Positions 33,744-42,064 of a DNA stretch of 64,000 nucleotides are shown here, piece after piece. Made by a program: the position numbers and the translations under genes. Origin of the DNA: JBIICI01 sp044238935. Lineage in GTDB: Bacteria; Pseudomonadota; Alphaproteobacteria; Micavibrionales; Micavibrionaceae. Position 1 is the stretch's first letter; the number at the start of each line of letters is the position of its first letter. The stretch covers positions 44,918 to 108,917 of the forward strand of contig JBIICI010000004.1 of NCBI GenBank assembly GCA_044238935.1, written 5' to 3'. The notes under the pieces were generated by a model, which was not told the origin of the DNA, made no database searches, and saw only the letters and a program-made list of their open reading frames with translations.

Positions 33744-34764
33744 TCTCTTTCTTCTTTGGTTTTATAGCTTTTTGAACATAGGCCGTTTGGCGCATAAATT
33801 GTTTGATCGGCACAGCAGGTGATCCCATAATTTCATCCCCTGCCGCAACGTCACGCATCAATCCTGACTGTGCGGCAACGCGTGCGCCTGTGCCGATTTT
33901 TAAATGTCCTGCCACGCCGACTTGACCCGCAAGGACAACGAAATCGCCAAGCTCTGTGCTGCCTGAAATCCCAACCTGTGCGACAATCACACAGCCACGC
34001 CCTGTTTTGACATTATGCCCAATTTGTACCAAATTATCAATCCATGTGCCATCCCCAATGATGGTATCTGAGGATGCGCCGCGGTCAATGGTGGTATTTG
34101 CACCAATATGTACGCCATGACCAACCAAAACGCGCCCCAACTGCGGCACTTTCACATGACCACGCGGATCAATCGCAAAGCCAAATCCGTCTTGACCAAT
34201 CCGTGCGCCTGTATAAATATGCACATGATCACCAATAATGGCATGCGACAGGGACGCATTGACGCCCACACGGCATGCTGCCCCCAAAACCACATTTTGT
34301 CCAATCACCGCCCCTGATTCAATCCAGCACCCATCGCCAATTTGTGCCCCTGATCCAATGATTGCCCCTGCATCAATCTGTACGCCCTGCCCTATAACCA
34401 CATCATCCGCAATAATCGCATGATCTGAAATTTGTCCATTTGCGATATGTTCGGGATAAAAAAGGCTTGCAATCTGTGCATAGGCTTTGTATGAAGACGG
34501 CACAATCAAGCCCACGCAATCCTGTGGCAAAAACGCTGCCATTTCCGCCGTTATAACGCATGCACCCGCCTTTGTTTCCTGTAATTTATCTTTATATTTG
34601 ATATTATCAAAAAAGCTGATCTCATGGGGTTGCGCGGTATGTAATGCCGCCACATCCTGAATGATCTTATCATGATGCTTGGGGTCAAGCTGACCGCCAA
34701 CATGGGCGGCAAGCTGTGCCAAATTATATTGACCTGATTTTTGGAAAAACCGCGAATCTGCCAT
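33724..34764 (-). CDS. lpxD: UDP-3-O-(3-hydroxyacyl)glucosamine N-acyltransferase
   Basis: LpxD adds the N-linked 3-hydroxyacyl chain in lipid A synthesis. It has an N-terminal uridine-binding domain (residues about 1-100, with QPHEISFFDNIKYKDKLQET) followed by a hexapeptide-repeat beta-helix. GARIGQDGFGFAIDPRGHVK and LVQIGHNVKTGRGCVIVAQV hold the signature histidine; the tail is ... GSPAVPIKQFMRQTAYVQKA. The 346-residue length is normal. It is directly adjacent to the skp gene. Confidence 0.96.
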   Translation of the reverse strand: MADSRFFQKSGQYNLAQLAAHVGGQLDPKHHDKIIQDVAALHTAQPHEISFFDNIKYKDKLQETKAGACVITAEMAAFLPQDCVGLIVPSSYKAYAQIASLFYPEHIANGQISDHAIIADDVVIGQGVQIDAGAIIGSGAQIGDGCWIESGAVIGQNVVLGAACRVGVNASLSHAIIGDHVHIYTGARIGQDGFGFAIDPRGHVKVPQLGRVLVGHGVHIGANTTIDRGASSDTIIGDGTWIDNLVQIGHNVKTGRGCVIVAQVGISGSTELGDFVVLAGQVGVAGHLKIGTGARVAAQSGLMRDVAAGDEIMGSPAVPIKQFMRQTAYVQKAIKPKKKENENGTH

Positions 34765-35301
34765 TTACTTAAAGACCACTTTTACCGCAGGTAACACCGC
34801 ATCCAACTGAGTCATAATATCCGTGGTAATATTGGATTCCTTTTTTGCAACAATGACAGCCTGTGTTGGTAAAATTAAATCATACGATTTTTCAGAAGCC
34901 GTTTTTTGTGTAATTTCCTCGATTTTCTGACGAATCACATCGCCTGTTTTCACAATGGCTTGGTCAATATTTTGACGGCTTTGTTGAAATTCTCTTTGGT
35001 AATCAACATATTTTTTCTCTAAATCTTGGCGTTTCTGTGCAAACTCTTCTTTAGACAAAGTGCTTTTTTTAGAGATTAAATCATTTTGTGCCGCCTGCAA
35101 CTCTTTTGCTTTGGCTTCATATTTTATTTTATAGGAATCGGTTTTATCTTTGATCTGACTGGCCATGGATTTTCCTGCTTTAGATTGTGTCATTAACATT
35201 TGCACATCCACCACAGCAATCTTTACGCCCTCCGCCGCAACAGCAGTTTGTGCCATTGATAAGCAAACCAAAACCAAAAAAGCTATTAAAATTTTACGCA
35301 T
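34765..35301 (-). CDS. skp: Periplasmic OmpH/Skp-family chaperone
   Basis: A periplasmic holdase that carries unfolded outer-membrane proteins toward BamA. The 178-residue product has a signal peptide (MRKILIAFLVLVCLSMAQTA, cut near AVAA), a beta-strand (KIAVVDVQMLM) and a long charged coiled coil from about 45 to 140, the tentacle region. It sits one base after lpxD and 26 bases after bamA, the usual order. Confidence 0.9.
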   Translation of the reverse strand: MRKILIAFLVLVCLSMAQTAVAAEGVKIAVVDVQMLMTQSKAGKSMASQIKDKTDSYKIKYEAKAKELQAAQNDLISKKSTLSKEEFAQKRQDLEKKYVDYQREFQQSRQNIDQAIVKTGDVIRQKIEEITQKTASEKSYDLILPTQAVIVAKKESNITTDIMTQLDAVLPAVKVVFK

Positions 35302-35327
35302 TTTATTCTCTCTCTTTTCCTAATAAT

Positions 35328-38039
35328 TTAAAAACGTGTGCCAAAATTAAACTGAAAGGCTTGTTCGACGTCATATTCTTTGCTGAGATAAGGCACAGAA
35401 TAATCAAGACGAATAGGCCCCAAGGGGGATTTCCATGAAACGCCCAATCCCGCTGATGCTCTAAGAGCATTTTCATCGGCAATTCCTTGATTTGTCGTAC
35501 TATTGCTGCTGCTATCCAGCCCCCAAAGGCTTCCGAAATCGGTGAATGTATGACCGCGCACACCATAGGATTCAGGCAATCCAATCGGATAAGAAAATTC
35601 GGCTGTTCCACGGTAAAAACGATTTCCGCCCAACGCATCCCCTGTTAAAAGGTCACGCGGACCAATCCCTGAAAGGTCAAATCCACGGAATGTATTGACC
35701 CCTAGGAAGTAACGGTTGTTAATTTGTACCGTATCATCGCCATAGGCCTCAATCGCACCACTTTCCCCCATCAGGTTAAAGATGACTTTTTTGGTCACAG
35801 GATAATAATAAGATGCCCCCAATTTCGCAGAAACAAAGTTTGCATCACCGCCTAAACCGGCTGCTTCTGTGTCAAACCATGCATTATAGCCCTCAGTTGG
35901 GAATAAGGTGCTATCCCGATTTTCGAACGTCAAGCGTTGTGTAATGGAACTGGTGATTTGCTGCCCTGCTTGCTCCCGAATAAAACGTGATGCATTATTT
36001 GACACATTGGTAATATCATTGGTTTCCAATTTATAGCTGAAATTTTGACGCCATTTTTGAGATAACGGATAACCAAAACGCACCGCCCCCCCAGAACGCT
36101 GCTGATCGAACGAACTTTGATCTTGGAAGTTACGGGTAACATGGAATAAATCAAATCCTGTTGTTAAGTCACGCCCTAAAAAATACGGCTCAGTGAAGGA
36201 TGCATCGACCTGTGTTCTGATCCCTGCGACCACAGCCCCAAAAGCAAGCTGCTGTCCTTTCCCAAGGAAGTTATTTTCTTTAATTCTAAAATCCGCCAAA
36301 GGACCATCAACGGTTGAAAATCCTGCACCGACAGAAAGCTCTCCTGTGGATTGCTCTGCCACTTCGACATCGACTACTGTTTTATCGGGGGCGCTGCCCG
36401 GATTTGTTTCAACCTTTACCTTTTCAAAATAACCTAAATCTTTAATTTTTTGTTCAGATTTTGACAATTTGGTACGGTTGAACGGATCCCCTTCACTTAA
36501 ATCGAAACGACGACGAATAACACGATCTTCGGTACGGACATTGCCTTTGATATTGATACGCTCCACATAAGTTTTTGGCGCTTCGCTTACGTTAAAAATT
36601 ATATCTACAATCTGTGTTTTTGGATTACGTTTAATATCAGGGGTCACGGTCACAAACGCATATTGGTGATCCCCCAATTCCTTAACCATACTATCAATCG
36701 TGGTTTGTACGCTTTCTGCGTTATACCAATCTTTTTCTGTTAAGGTGATGTTATCGCCCAAAATATTTGCATCAAAATCCTTAAGTGCGGAATCAATAGT
36801 GATTTCACCAACTTTATAACGCTGCCCTTCTTCAATCGTAAAGGTCACATAGAAATCTTTGCGATCAGGGGATAATTCAGCATTCGCAGAAATCACACGG
36901 AAATCAACATAACCATTCATCAAATAGAAACGGCGTAACAATTCCTCATCATACGCCAAACGATCAGGATCATAGCGGTTATCAGAGCTGATAAATTTAT
37001 ACCAGCGGGATTCTTTGGTGGTTAAAACATCCGCCAAGGCTTTTTCATCATAGCGATCATTGCCAACAAAACGCACGGTGCGTACTTTTGTCAACGCACC
37101 CTCGTCAATCTCATAAACCAAATTGACACGGTTTTGATCTAGTTCAATAATTTTGGGCTCAATCGCCGCGGAAAAACGCCCATTTTTACGGTAAATTTGA
37201 TAAAGACGCTCAACATCGGACTGAACTTTTGTCCGTGTCAAGACCTCACGCGGGCGCAGGGATATTTCATCAAAAAGCTCTTCTTCTTTAAGCTTTTTAT
37301 TCCCCTCAAACACAATGCGGTTAATTAATGGATTTTCCTTAACATCAACCTCTAACATTTGCCCACGGCGACGCACCACAACATCCGCAAACAGCCCTGT
37401 GGCAAAGAGTTTTTTCAACGTACGATCCATGACTTCTGGCGTTAATTGATCCCCTGTTTGGATGTCCATATAACTTAAGATTGTGGCGTCTTCGATACGT
37501 TTGTTGCCAATAATATCAATAAAATCTAATAAGGGCGCATCTGTTTTTTTGTTAACTTTTTTATCTGCGGATGTCGTATCAGGCAAGGCAATATCCAACG
37601 GTTTTTCGGTGACCGTTGCAGGATTTTCTTTTACTGACAAAGGTTCTGTAACAACAGGCGTACTCGCTATAGGCACAGCAGGGGCAGCTGGAATAGACGA
37701 TACCGCAGGTGCAGGAGTAGGAGTAGGAGTAGGAGCAGAAGAACGAATCTTCTTTGGCTCAGGCATGATTTTTGTGACTTGCTTAGCCTTCGGCGTCAGG
37801 TCAGGTTTAGCTTGCGGCACAATAGCAGGGGGAGCAGGTATTGGTTTTGAATCAACAGGTGAGGCAACCGCAGCAGGCACGTTTTTTTTCTTCATGGCTG
37901 GATTTGTGTAATGATCATCTTCAATACGGGATGAAAAATACCCCCCTGAGTCCTGTGCAAAAACGACCGCAGGCAAACCCAGTGTCGCAACACCTAAAAA
38001 CAAGGATACATAAAAACGCGTATGACGAAAATCAGACAT
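35328..38039 (-). CDS. bamA: Outer-membrane protein assembly factor BamA with N-terminal extension
   Basis: BamA folds and inserts beta-barrel proteins into the outer membrane. The 903-residue product has a signal peptide (to about 28), a Pro/Ala/Lys-rich linker from about 30 to 168 with TPTPTPAP, five POTRA domains from about 171 (LLDFIDIIGNKRIEDATI), and a C-terminal barrel with NTFRGFDLSGIGPR, the conserved RGF loop, ending in the outer-membrane signature FQFNFGTRF. Typical BamA has about 770-810 residues; the linker explains the excess. The genes rseP before and skp after are the usual neighbours. Confidence 0.95.
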   Translation of the reverse strand: MSDFRHTRFYVSLFLGVATLGLPAVVFAQDSGGYFSSRIEDDHYTNPAMKKKNVPAAVASPVDSKPIPAPPAIVPQAKPDLTPKAKQVTKIMPEPKKIRSSAPTPTPTPAPAVSSIPAAPAVPIASTPVVTEPLSVKENPATVTEKPLDIALPDTTSADKKVNKKTDAPLLDFIDIIGNKRIEDATILSYMDIQTGDQLTPEVMDRTLKKLFATGLFADVVVRRRGQMLEVDVKENPLINRIVFEGNKKLKEEELFDEISLRPREVLTRTKVQSDVERLYQIYRKNGRFSAAIEPKIIELDQNRVNLVYEIDEGALTKVRTVRFVGNDRYDEKALADVLTTKESRWYKFISSDNRYDPDRLAYDEELLRRFYLMNGYVDFRVISANAELSPDRKDFYVTFTIEEGQRYKVGEITIDSALKDFDANILGDNITLTEKDWYNAESVQTTIDSMVKELGDHQYAFVTVTPDIKRNPKTQIVDIIFNVSEAPKTYVERINIKGNVRTEDRVIRRRFDLSEGDPFNRTKLSKSEQKIKDLGYFEKVKVETNPGSAPDKTVVDVEVAEQSTGELSVGAGFSTVDGPLADFRIKENNFLGKGQQLAFGAVVAGIRTQVDASFTEPYFLGRDLTTGFDLFHVTRNFQDQSSFDQQRSGGAVRFGYPLSQKWRQNFSYKLETNDITNVSNNASRFIREQAGQQITSSITQRLTFENRDSTLFPTEGYNAWFDTEAAGLGGDANFVSAKLGASYYYPVTKKVIFNLMGESGAIEAYGDDTVQINNRYFLGVNTFRGFDLSGIGPRDLLTGDALGGNRFYRGTAEFSYPIGLPESYGVRGHTFTDFGSLWGLDSSSNSTTNQGIADENALRASAGLGVSWKSPLGPIRLDYSVPYLSKEYDVEQAFQFNFGTRF

Positions 38040-38054
38040 TAAAAATCCTGTATT

Positions 38055-39476
38055 TTAAAAAATAAGCTGCAAAACATCATTAATATTGGCAAAAAGCATT
38101 AAACCAATCAAGAGAACAAATCCCGTGCGAAATGCATATTCTTGGACTTTTTCAGGCACAGGTTTACCACGCAAGGCTTCAATCGCATAAAAAACCAAAT
38201 GCCCCCCATCCAACATGGGAATGGGGAATAGATTAATAAGCCCCAGATTAATTGACAATAACGCCGCAAAAGCAACCAAAGACATAAAGCCCGCCTGCGC
38301 CATATCCCCCGCGACCGCACCTATGCGGATAATACCCCCCAATTCTGTGGCGCTGCGTGTGCCTGTGACCATCTGCCCCATGGCTTTTAGGGTACTGCTT
38401 GTAATATCCCAAGTTTCCAATAATGCCTTTTGCACAGCCTGTATGGGGTTGTATTTAATGATTTCCTCAGGCGCATCAGGAGAGATGTGCAAAACACCGT
38501 AATCCTTATCCTGCGCATTCAAAAAATTTGGATTATTTTCGACAATGGGATGGATTAAGATTTTTTGTGGTGCCTTGTCTGTTGCGGCGTCTTTACCTTT
38601 ATCCGCTTGCGCAAGGCTAATTTCAACATCTTGACCCATTTTTGCAAAAATGGCTTTACGCAACGCATCTTCATCAGCTGCGGCATAGGCGACACCATCA
38701 AATGTCACAATTGATTTTAATGGAATGGCATAAAAAGGCCCCATAACCCCCAATGTTCCTTTGCTATGGCGGAATCCAAAACGATCTTCGATAATTTCTT
38801 TGCGTGCGGTTGCAGTAAGTTTTAAGGTTTTATCACCGCGTTTCACTGTATAGGTCACAGGCGTATCAAGGGCAATCATAACATTTTGACGAATATCATC
38901 AAAGCGCGTAATCGGCTTTCCATCAATCTCAGTCACACGATCTTGGGGTAAGAATCCAGCATCCTTTGCGGCGCTATCCACAATCACGGCACTGGCGACC
39001 GGAGGGGTCACAGGCTGCCCCCATATGCCATATAAAACGGCCAAAATCAAAATCGCAAATAAGAAATTAATTGCAGGCCCCGCAACAACAACAAGGGCAC
39101 GCTGCCACACGGGTTTTGAAAACTGAGCGACCTTACGCTCTTCCTCACTCATCGGGCGTATATCGCCATTTTCTTCCGTAACATTTTCAGTTTTTCCAGC
39201 ACTGGCGGGATCAGTATCACCAAATAATTTGACATACCCCCCCAATGGCACCATAGATAATTTCCAGCGCGTTTGGTGTTTATCATTAAACCCCCAAATT
39301 TCTTTCCCAAAACCAATGGAAAAAACTTCCACGCGCACATTGCACCAACGTGCCATAATATAATGCCCAAATTCATGAACAAAGACCAATAAACTCAGTA
39401 CAAAAACAAATGTACCACCATAAAGCCATGCATTATTAAGCACCATGCTGATTATATCAAAAATGGAATTGGTCAT
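38055..39476 (-). CDS. rseP: Site-2 (M50) RIP metalloprotease RseP
   Basis: An intramembrane zinc protease that releases anti-sigma factors or clears signal peptides. The 473-residue product has HEFGH in SLLVFVHEFGHYIMARWCNV, one or more periplasmic PDZ regions (VIVDSAAKDAGFLPQDRVTE, IDGKPITRFDDIR), and the second zinc-ligand helix NLFPIPMLDGGHLVFYAIEA. The length and membrane layout are standard. dxr lies upstream with a 122-base gap, bamA downstream. Confidence 0.94.
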   Translation of the reverse strand: MTNSIFDIISMVLNNAWLYGGTFVFVLSLLVFVHEFGHYIMARWCNVRVEVFSIGFGKEIWGFNDKHQTRWKLSMVPLGGYVKLFGDTDPASAGKTENVTEENGDIRPMSEEERKVAQFSKPVWQRALVVVAGPAINFLFAILILAVLYGIWGQPVTPPVASAVIVDSAAKDAGFLPQDRVTEIDGKPITRFDDIRQNVMIALDTPVTYTVKRGDKTLKLTATARKEIIEDRFGFRHSKGTLGVMGPFYAIPLKSIVTFDGVAYAAADEDALRKAIFAKMGQDVEISLAQADKGKDAATDKAPQKILIHPIVENNPNFLNAQDKDYGVLHISPDAPEEIIKYNPIQAVQKALLETWDITSSTLKAMGQMVTGTRSATELGGIIRIGAVAGDMAQAGFMSLVAFAALLSINLGLINLFPIPMLDGGHLVFYAIEALRGKPVPEKVQEYAFRTGFVLLIGLMLFANINDVLQLIF

Positions 39477-39598
39477 TGAATAAAAGTCTTTCTAAGAAAT
39501 ATAACGTAAATTTACTGACCGATCATAATGCGCTTACGCATAAGGGTCAATAGAATTTAATATACGTCTTTGTTTAAATGCCCCTTTATCTTATACAC

Positions 39599-40768
39599 CT
39601 ACGCTTTATGTATAAAATCAGTTGCTAGGCGGCGAACAGATTGATCAAAGGATAGAATATCGCTGAGGGATTGTATGCCATATTGTCTTGTATCTATTTG
39701 ATCTAACATATTTTGAACAACATTCATAATATCCAAGAACCCGATGCGGTGGTTTAAAAATGCCGCCACTGCAATTTCATTGGCAGCGTTATAAATCAAC
39801 GTCTCCCCTTGATCTTTCCGCAAACATTCATATGCCAAGGGCAGCGCAGGAAAGCGCACAGGGTCAGGCAGGTAAAAATCTAAACGGCTTAGGGACTCTA
39901 AATCCAGCTTTCTGCCCGATGTTGCCATGCGGTTTGGCCATGCCAGTACATTGGCAATCGGCGTACGCATATCGGGAGCTCCCATTTGTGCCAAAATTGA
40001 TCCATCACTATAATGTACCATACCGTGAATAAGGGATTGTGGATGCACCAAAACCTTGATTTGATCTGCATGCAAGCCAAACAGCCGCGCAGCCTCAATG
40101 ACCTCCAGCCCCTTATTAAACAGGCTGGCACTATCGACAGATATTTTTGCTCCCATTGACCAGTTGGGATGGGCAACCGCCTGTTCAGGCGTGGCGTTTT
40201 TCATGGCATCCAAAGACCAATCGCGAAATGCACCACCTGAAGCCGTTAAAGTGATATGATCAATCTGCGCACGTTGATCTTCAAAGAAAACTTGATGAAT
40301 GGCATTATGCTCACTGTCCACAGGTAATAAAATTGTGCCTGATTCTTGCAGCGCCTTTTGAAACAAGCCCCATGCCGCGACAAGCGGTTCTTTGTTTGCC
40401 ATCGCCAAAATATGCCCTGCTGGTTTTTGGGCAGCAATCAACGCAGGCTCTAGCCCTCGCATCCCAACAATAGCTGCAATGGTAATATCACAGGGCATGG
40501 ATGCGGCTTCTAAAACCGCACGCCAACCTGCCATCGCTATGATATTCGTATTTAATAGCGCCTTTTTTAAATCGTCGAATAAGGATTCATCGGCCGTTAC
40601 CGCATATTCCACGCCCAACATGATTGCCTGTTCAGCCAGTAATGCCACATTTTGATTCCCCACTAAGGCACGCACGGAAAAATCCGCTGCATGAAAGTGT
40701 AATAAATCACAGCTGGATTGCCCAATAGATCCTGTTGATCCTAAGATGGTTACGATGCGTTTTGTCAT
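39599..40768 (-). CDS. dxr: 1-deoxy-D-xylulose-5-phosphate reductoisomerase
   Basis: Dxr makes 2-C-methylerythritol 4-phosphate in the MEP isoprenoid pathway. The 389-residue product begins with the NADPH loop ILGSTGSIGQSSCDLL, has AMANKEPLVAAW (the usual NKE with Pro in place of Ser/Ala after it), LPVDSEHNAIHQ for the metal and substrate, TASGGAFRD, HPNWSMGAKISVDSASLFNK and GLEVIEA. The usual upstream partners frr, uppS and cdsA are absent; the next gene upstream is an unknown secreted protein. It heads the dxr-rseP-bamA-skp-lpxD-fabZ-lpxA run. Confidence 0.96.
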   Translation of the reverse strand: MTKRIVTILGSTGSIGQSSCDLLHFHAADFSVRALVGNQNVALLAEQAIMLGVEYAVTADESLFDDLKKALLNTNIIAMAGWRAVLEAASMPCDITIAAIVGMRGLEPALIAAQKPAGHILAMANKEPLVAAWGLFQKALQESGTILLPVDSEHNAIHQVFFEDQRAQIDHITLTASGGAFRDWSLDAMKNATPEQAVAHPNWSMGAKISVDSASLFNKGLEVIEAARLFGLHADQIKVLVHPQSLIHGMVHYSDGSILAQMGAPDMRTPIANVLAWPNRMATSGRKLDLESLSRLDFYLPDPVRFPALPLAYECLRKDQGETLIYNAANEIAVAAFLNHRIGFLDIMNVVQNMLDQIDTRQYGIQSLSDILSFDQSVRRLATDFIHKA

Positions 40769-40824
40769 GGTTATTTTGCTATAGGTTGTTATTCAGTCTA
40801 TTCGCATAGACTATAAAATAGCCC

Positions 40825-41217
40825 CTACAAACATTCAATCCATGTTTCGGCAGTTCCATCTTTTTTAACAAACCCACGGATTTTAACATCATCCCACAGA
40901 CCTGTTTTGCAGGAAAAAATAGGCACTAAAGTTCTGAGGTCAATTTGCAATCTTTGCCCCTCAAAAAAAGGCCCTGAACTGCAAGCCTCCATCGTTTTCC
41001 CTGCATTGAGAGAGAAGTTAGATCGATGGCGCGTCATCACACCATTGGACATTGGAAATTCATCGGTGCTGACTGAGCCTCTGATATTATAGGAGGCTGT
41101 ATTAATGATTTTGAAACAAACAGGCTCTTGTGTAACAAAAGGCTGATCCGCGGATGCGATACAAGACAAAGAGAGACAACATACAACAATTAAAATGAGT
41201 TTATAAAAATGCATCAT
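40825..41217 (-). CDS. Small secreted protein of unknown function
   Basis: A 130-residue protein with a signal peptide (MMHFYKLILIVVCCLSLSCI, cleavage near ASA-DQ). The mature part has four cysteines spread along it (CFKI, EACSSG, FSCKTG and the final ECL), suggesting two disulfides, and is probably beta-rich. It is not a lipoprotein by lipobox. GGAGC lies six bases before the ATG at 41217. It follows the pilin-like gene of the Dot/Icm run by about 106 bases on the same strand; a shared role is possible but not shown. Confidence 0.65.
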   Translation of the reverse strand: MMHFYKLILIVVCCLSLSCIASADQPFVTQEPVCFKIINTASYNIRGSVSTDEFPMSNGVMTRHRSNFSLNAGKTMEACSSGPFFEGQRLQIDLRTLVPIFSCKTGLWDDVKIRGFVKKDGTAETWIECL

Positions 41218-41323
41218 AAATTTGCTCCTTTTTTATCACTCGTTCTTTTATCATACGCCTATTAAACTTAAAAATCCATTGAAAACAACGTCCTTACATC
41301 TTTTGGGCAGGGTCTTAAAGATA

Positions 41324-42064
41324 TTATCGTGCCAATAGCACATGGTAATATGCATAACATGATCCAGCACCACCACAACTGCTTGTTTCTTGAACACAGG
41401 CTGATTTTTGCCCTTTTAACAGAACTTCTCCCGCTACGTCGCCAATTGTGTCATTTAGTGGAAACGCGCCTTTAAACTTTGTATCCGATATATTGGCAAC
41501 ATCAACGGGCGTTCCATCAGGCATATTCAATTTCAGTAAATGATTAATAGCCACACATAATTGCAATTTCAGGGGGGCTGCATATAAAATTAATTCCGAT
41601 GCGCTGCTATTCACCCCCTCAATCGCAATACCCGTATAAAATTCATACGCAAGAGGAAGGGCATGATCGCCTTCTTTGGCTAAATCAGAAGGCGCAGCGA
41701 TAAAGGGCACATTGCCCCCCGAAGGGTGGAAAATACGGTTAGTGAGGGGTTGTGTGGGGCTGGAATCATAATCTGCATTCGTGTTGCCATAAGTTTCATC
41801 AAAAAAGCTAATTTGTGATTCTGAAAGCCCCTTTGAATAAAGCTGTGCGGTCGCCCTTTCAATTTGTTTAGCATATTCTATCATTTCTGTGGCCAATAAA
41901 GTGGCCTTGCGATCATCCATCTGAACATCATGCGTACGAATCCCACGGGAGGTAATAAACATCAATGTGGTAAACAACGCCACCGCAATTAAAATTAAGA
42001 TCATCACATTTCCAGACTCTGTCGCGGATTCTGTGTGTGCTTTTTGTTTATTGATCATCATCAT
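41324..42064 (-). CDS. Pilin-like single-pass protein downstream of dotL
   Basis: A 246-residue protein of unknown function. After a short N-terminus it has GNVMILILIAVALFTTLMFI at about 19-38, resembling a type IV pilin or pseudopilin transmembrane helix, then a polar ectodomain. Several cysteines lie near the end (SACVQETSSCGGAGSCYAYY). The ATG cluster at 42064-42058 overlaps the dotL stop (42048) by 11-17 bases; an upstream in-frame extension inside dotL is rejected. Translational coupling suggests it works with the Dot/Icm coupling complex. I do not know a Legionella counterpart. Confidence 0.7.
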   Translation of the reverse strand: MMMINKQKAHTESATESGNVMILILIAVALFTTLMFITSRGIRTHDVQMDDRKATLLATEMIEYAKQIERATAQLYSKGLSESQISFFDETYGNTNADYDSSPTQPLTNRIFHPSGGNVPFIAAPSDLAKEGDHALPLAYEFYTGIAIEGVNSSASELILYAAPLKLQLCVAINHLLKLNMPDGTPVDVANISDTKFKGAFPLNDTIGDVAGEVLLKGQKSACVQETSSCGGAGSCYAYYHVLLAR

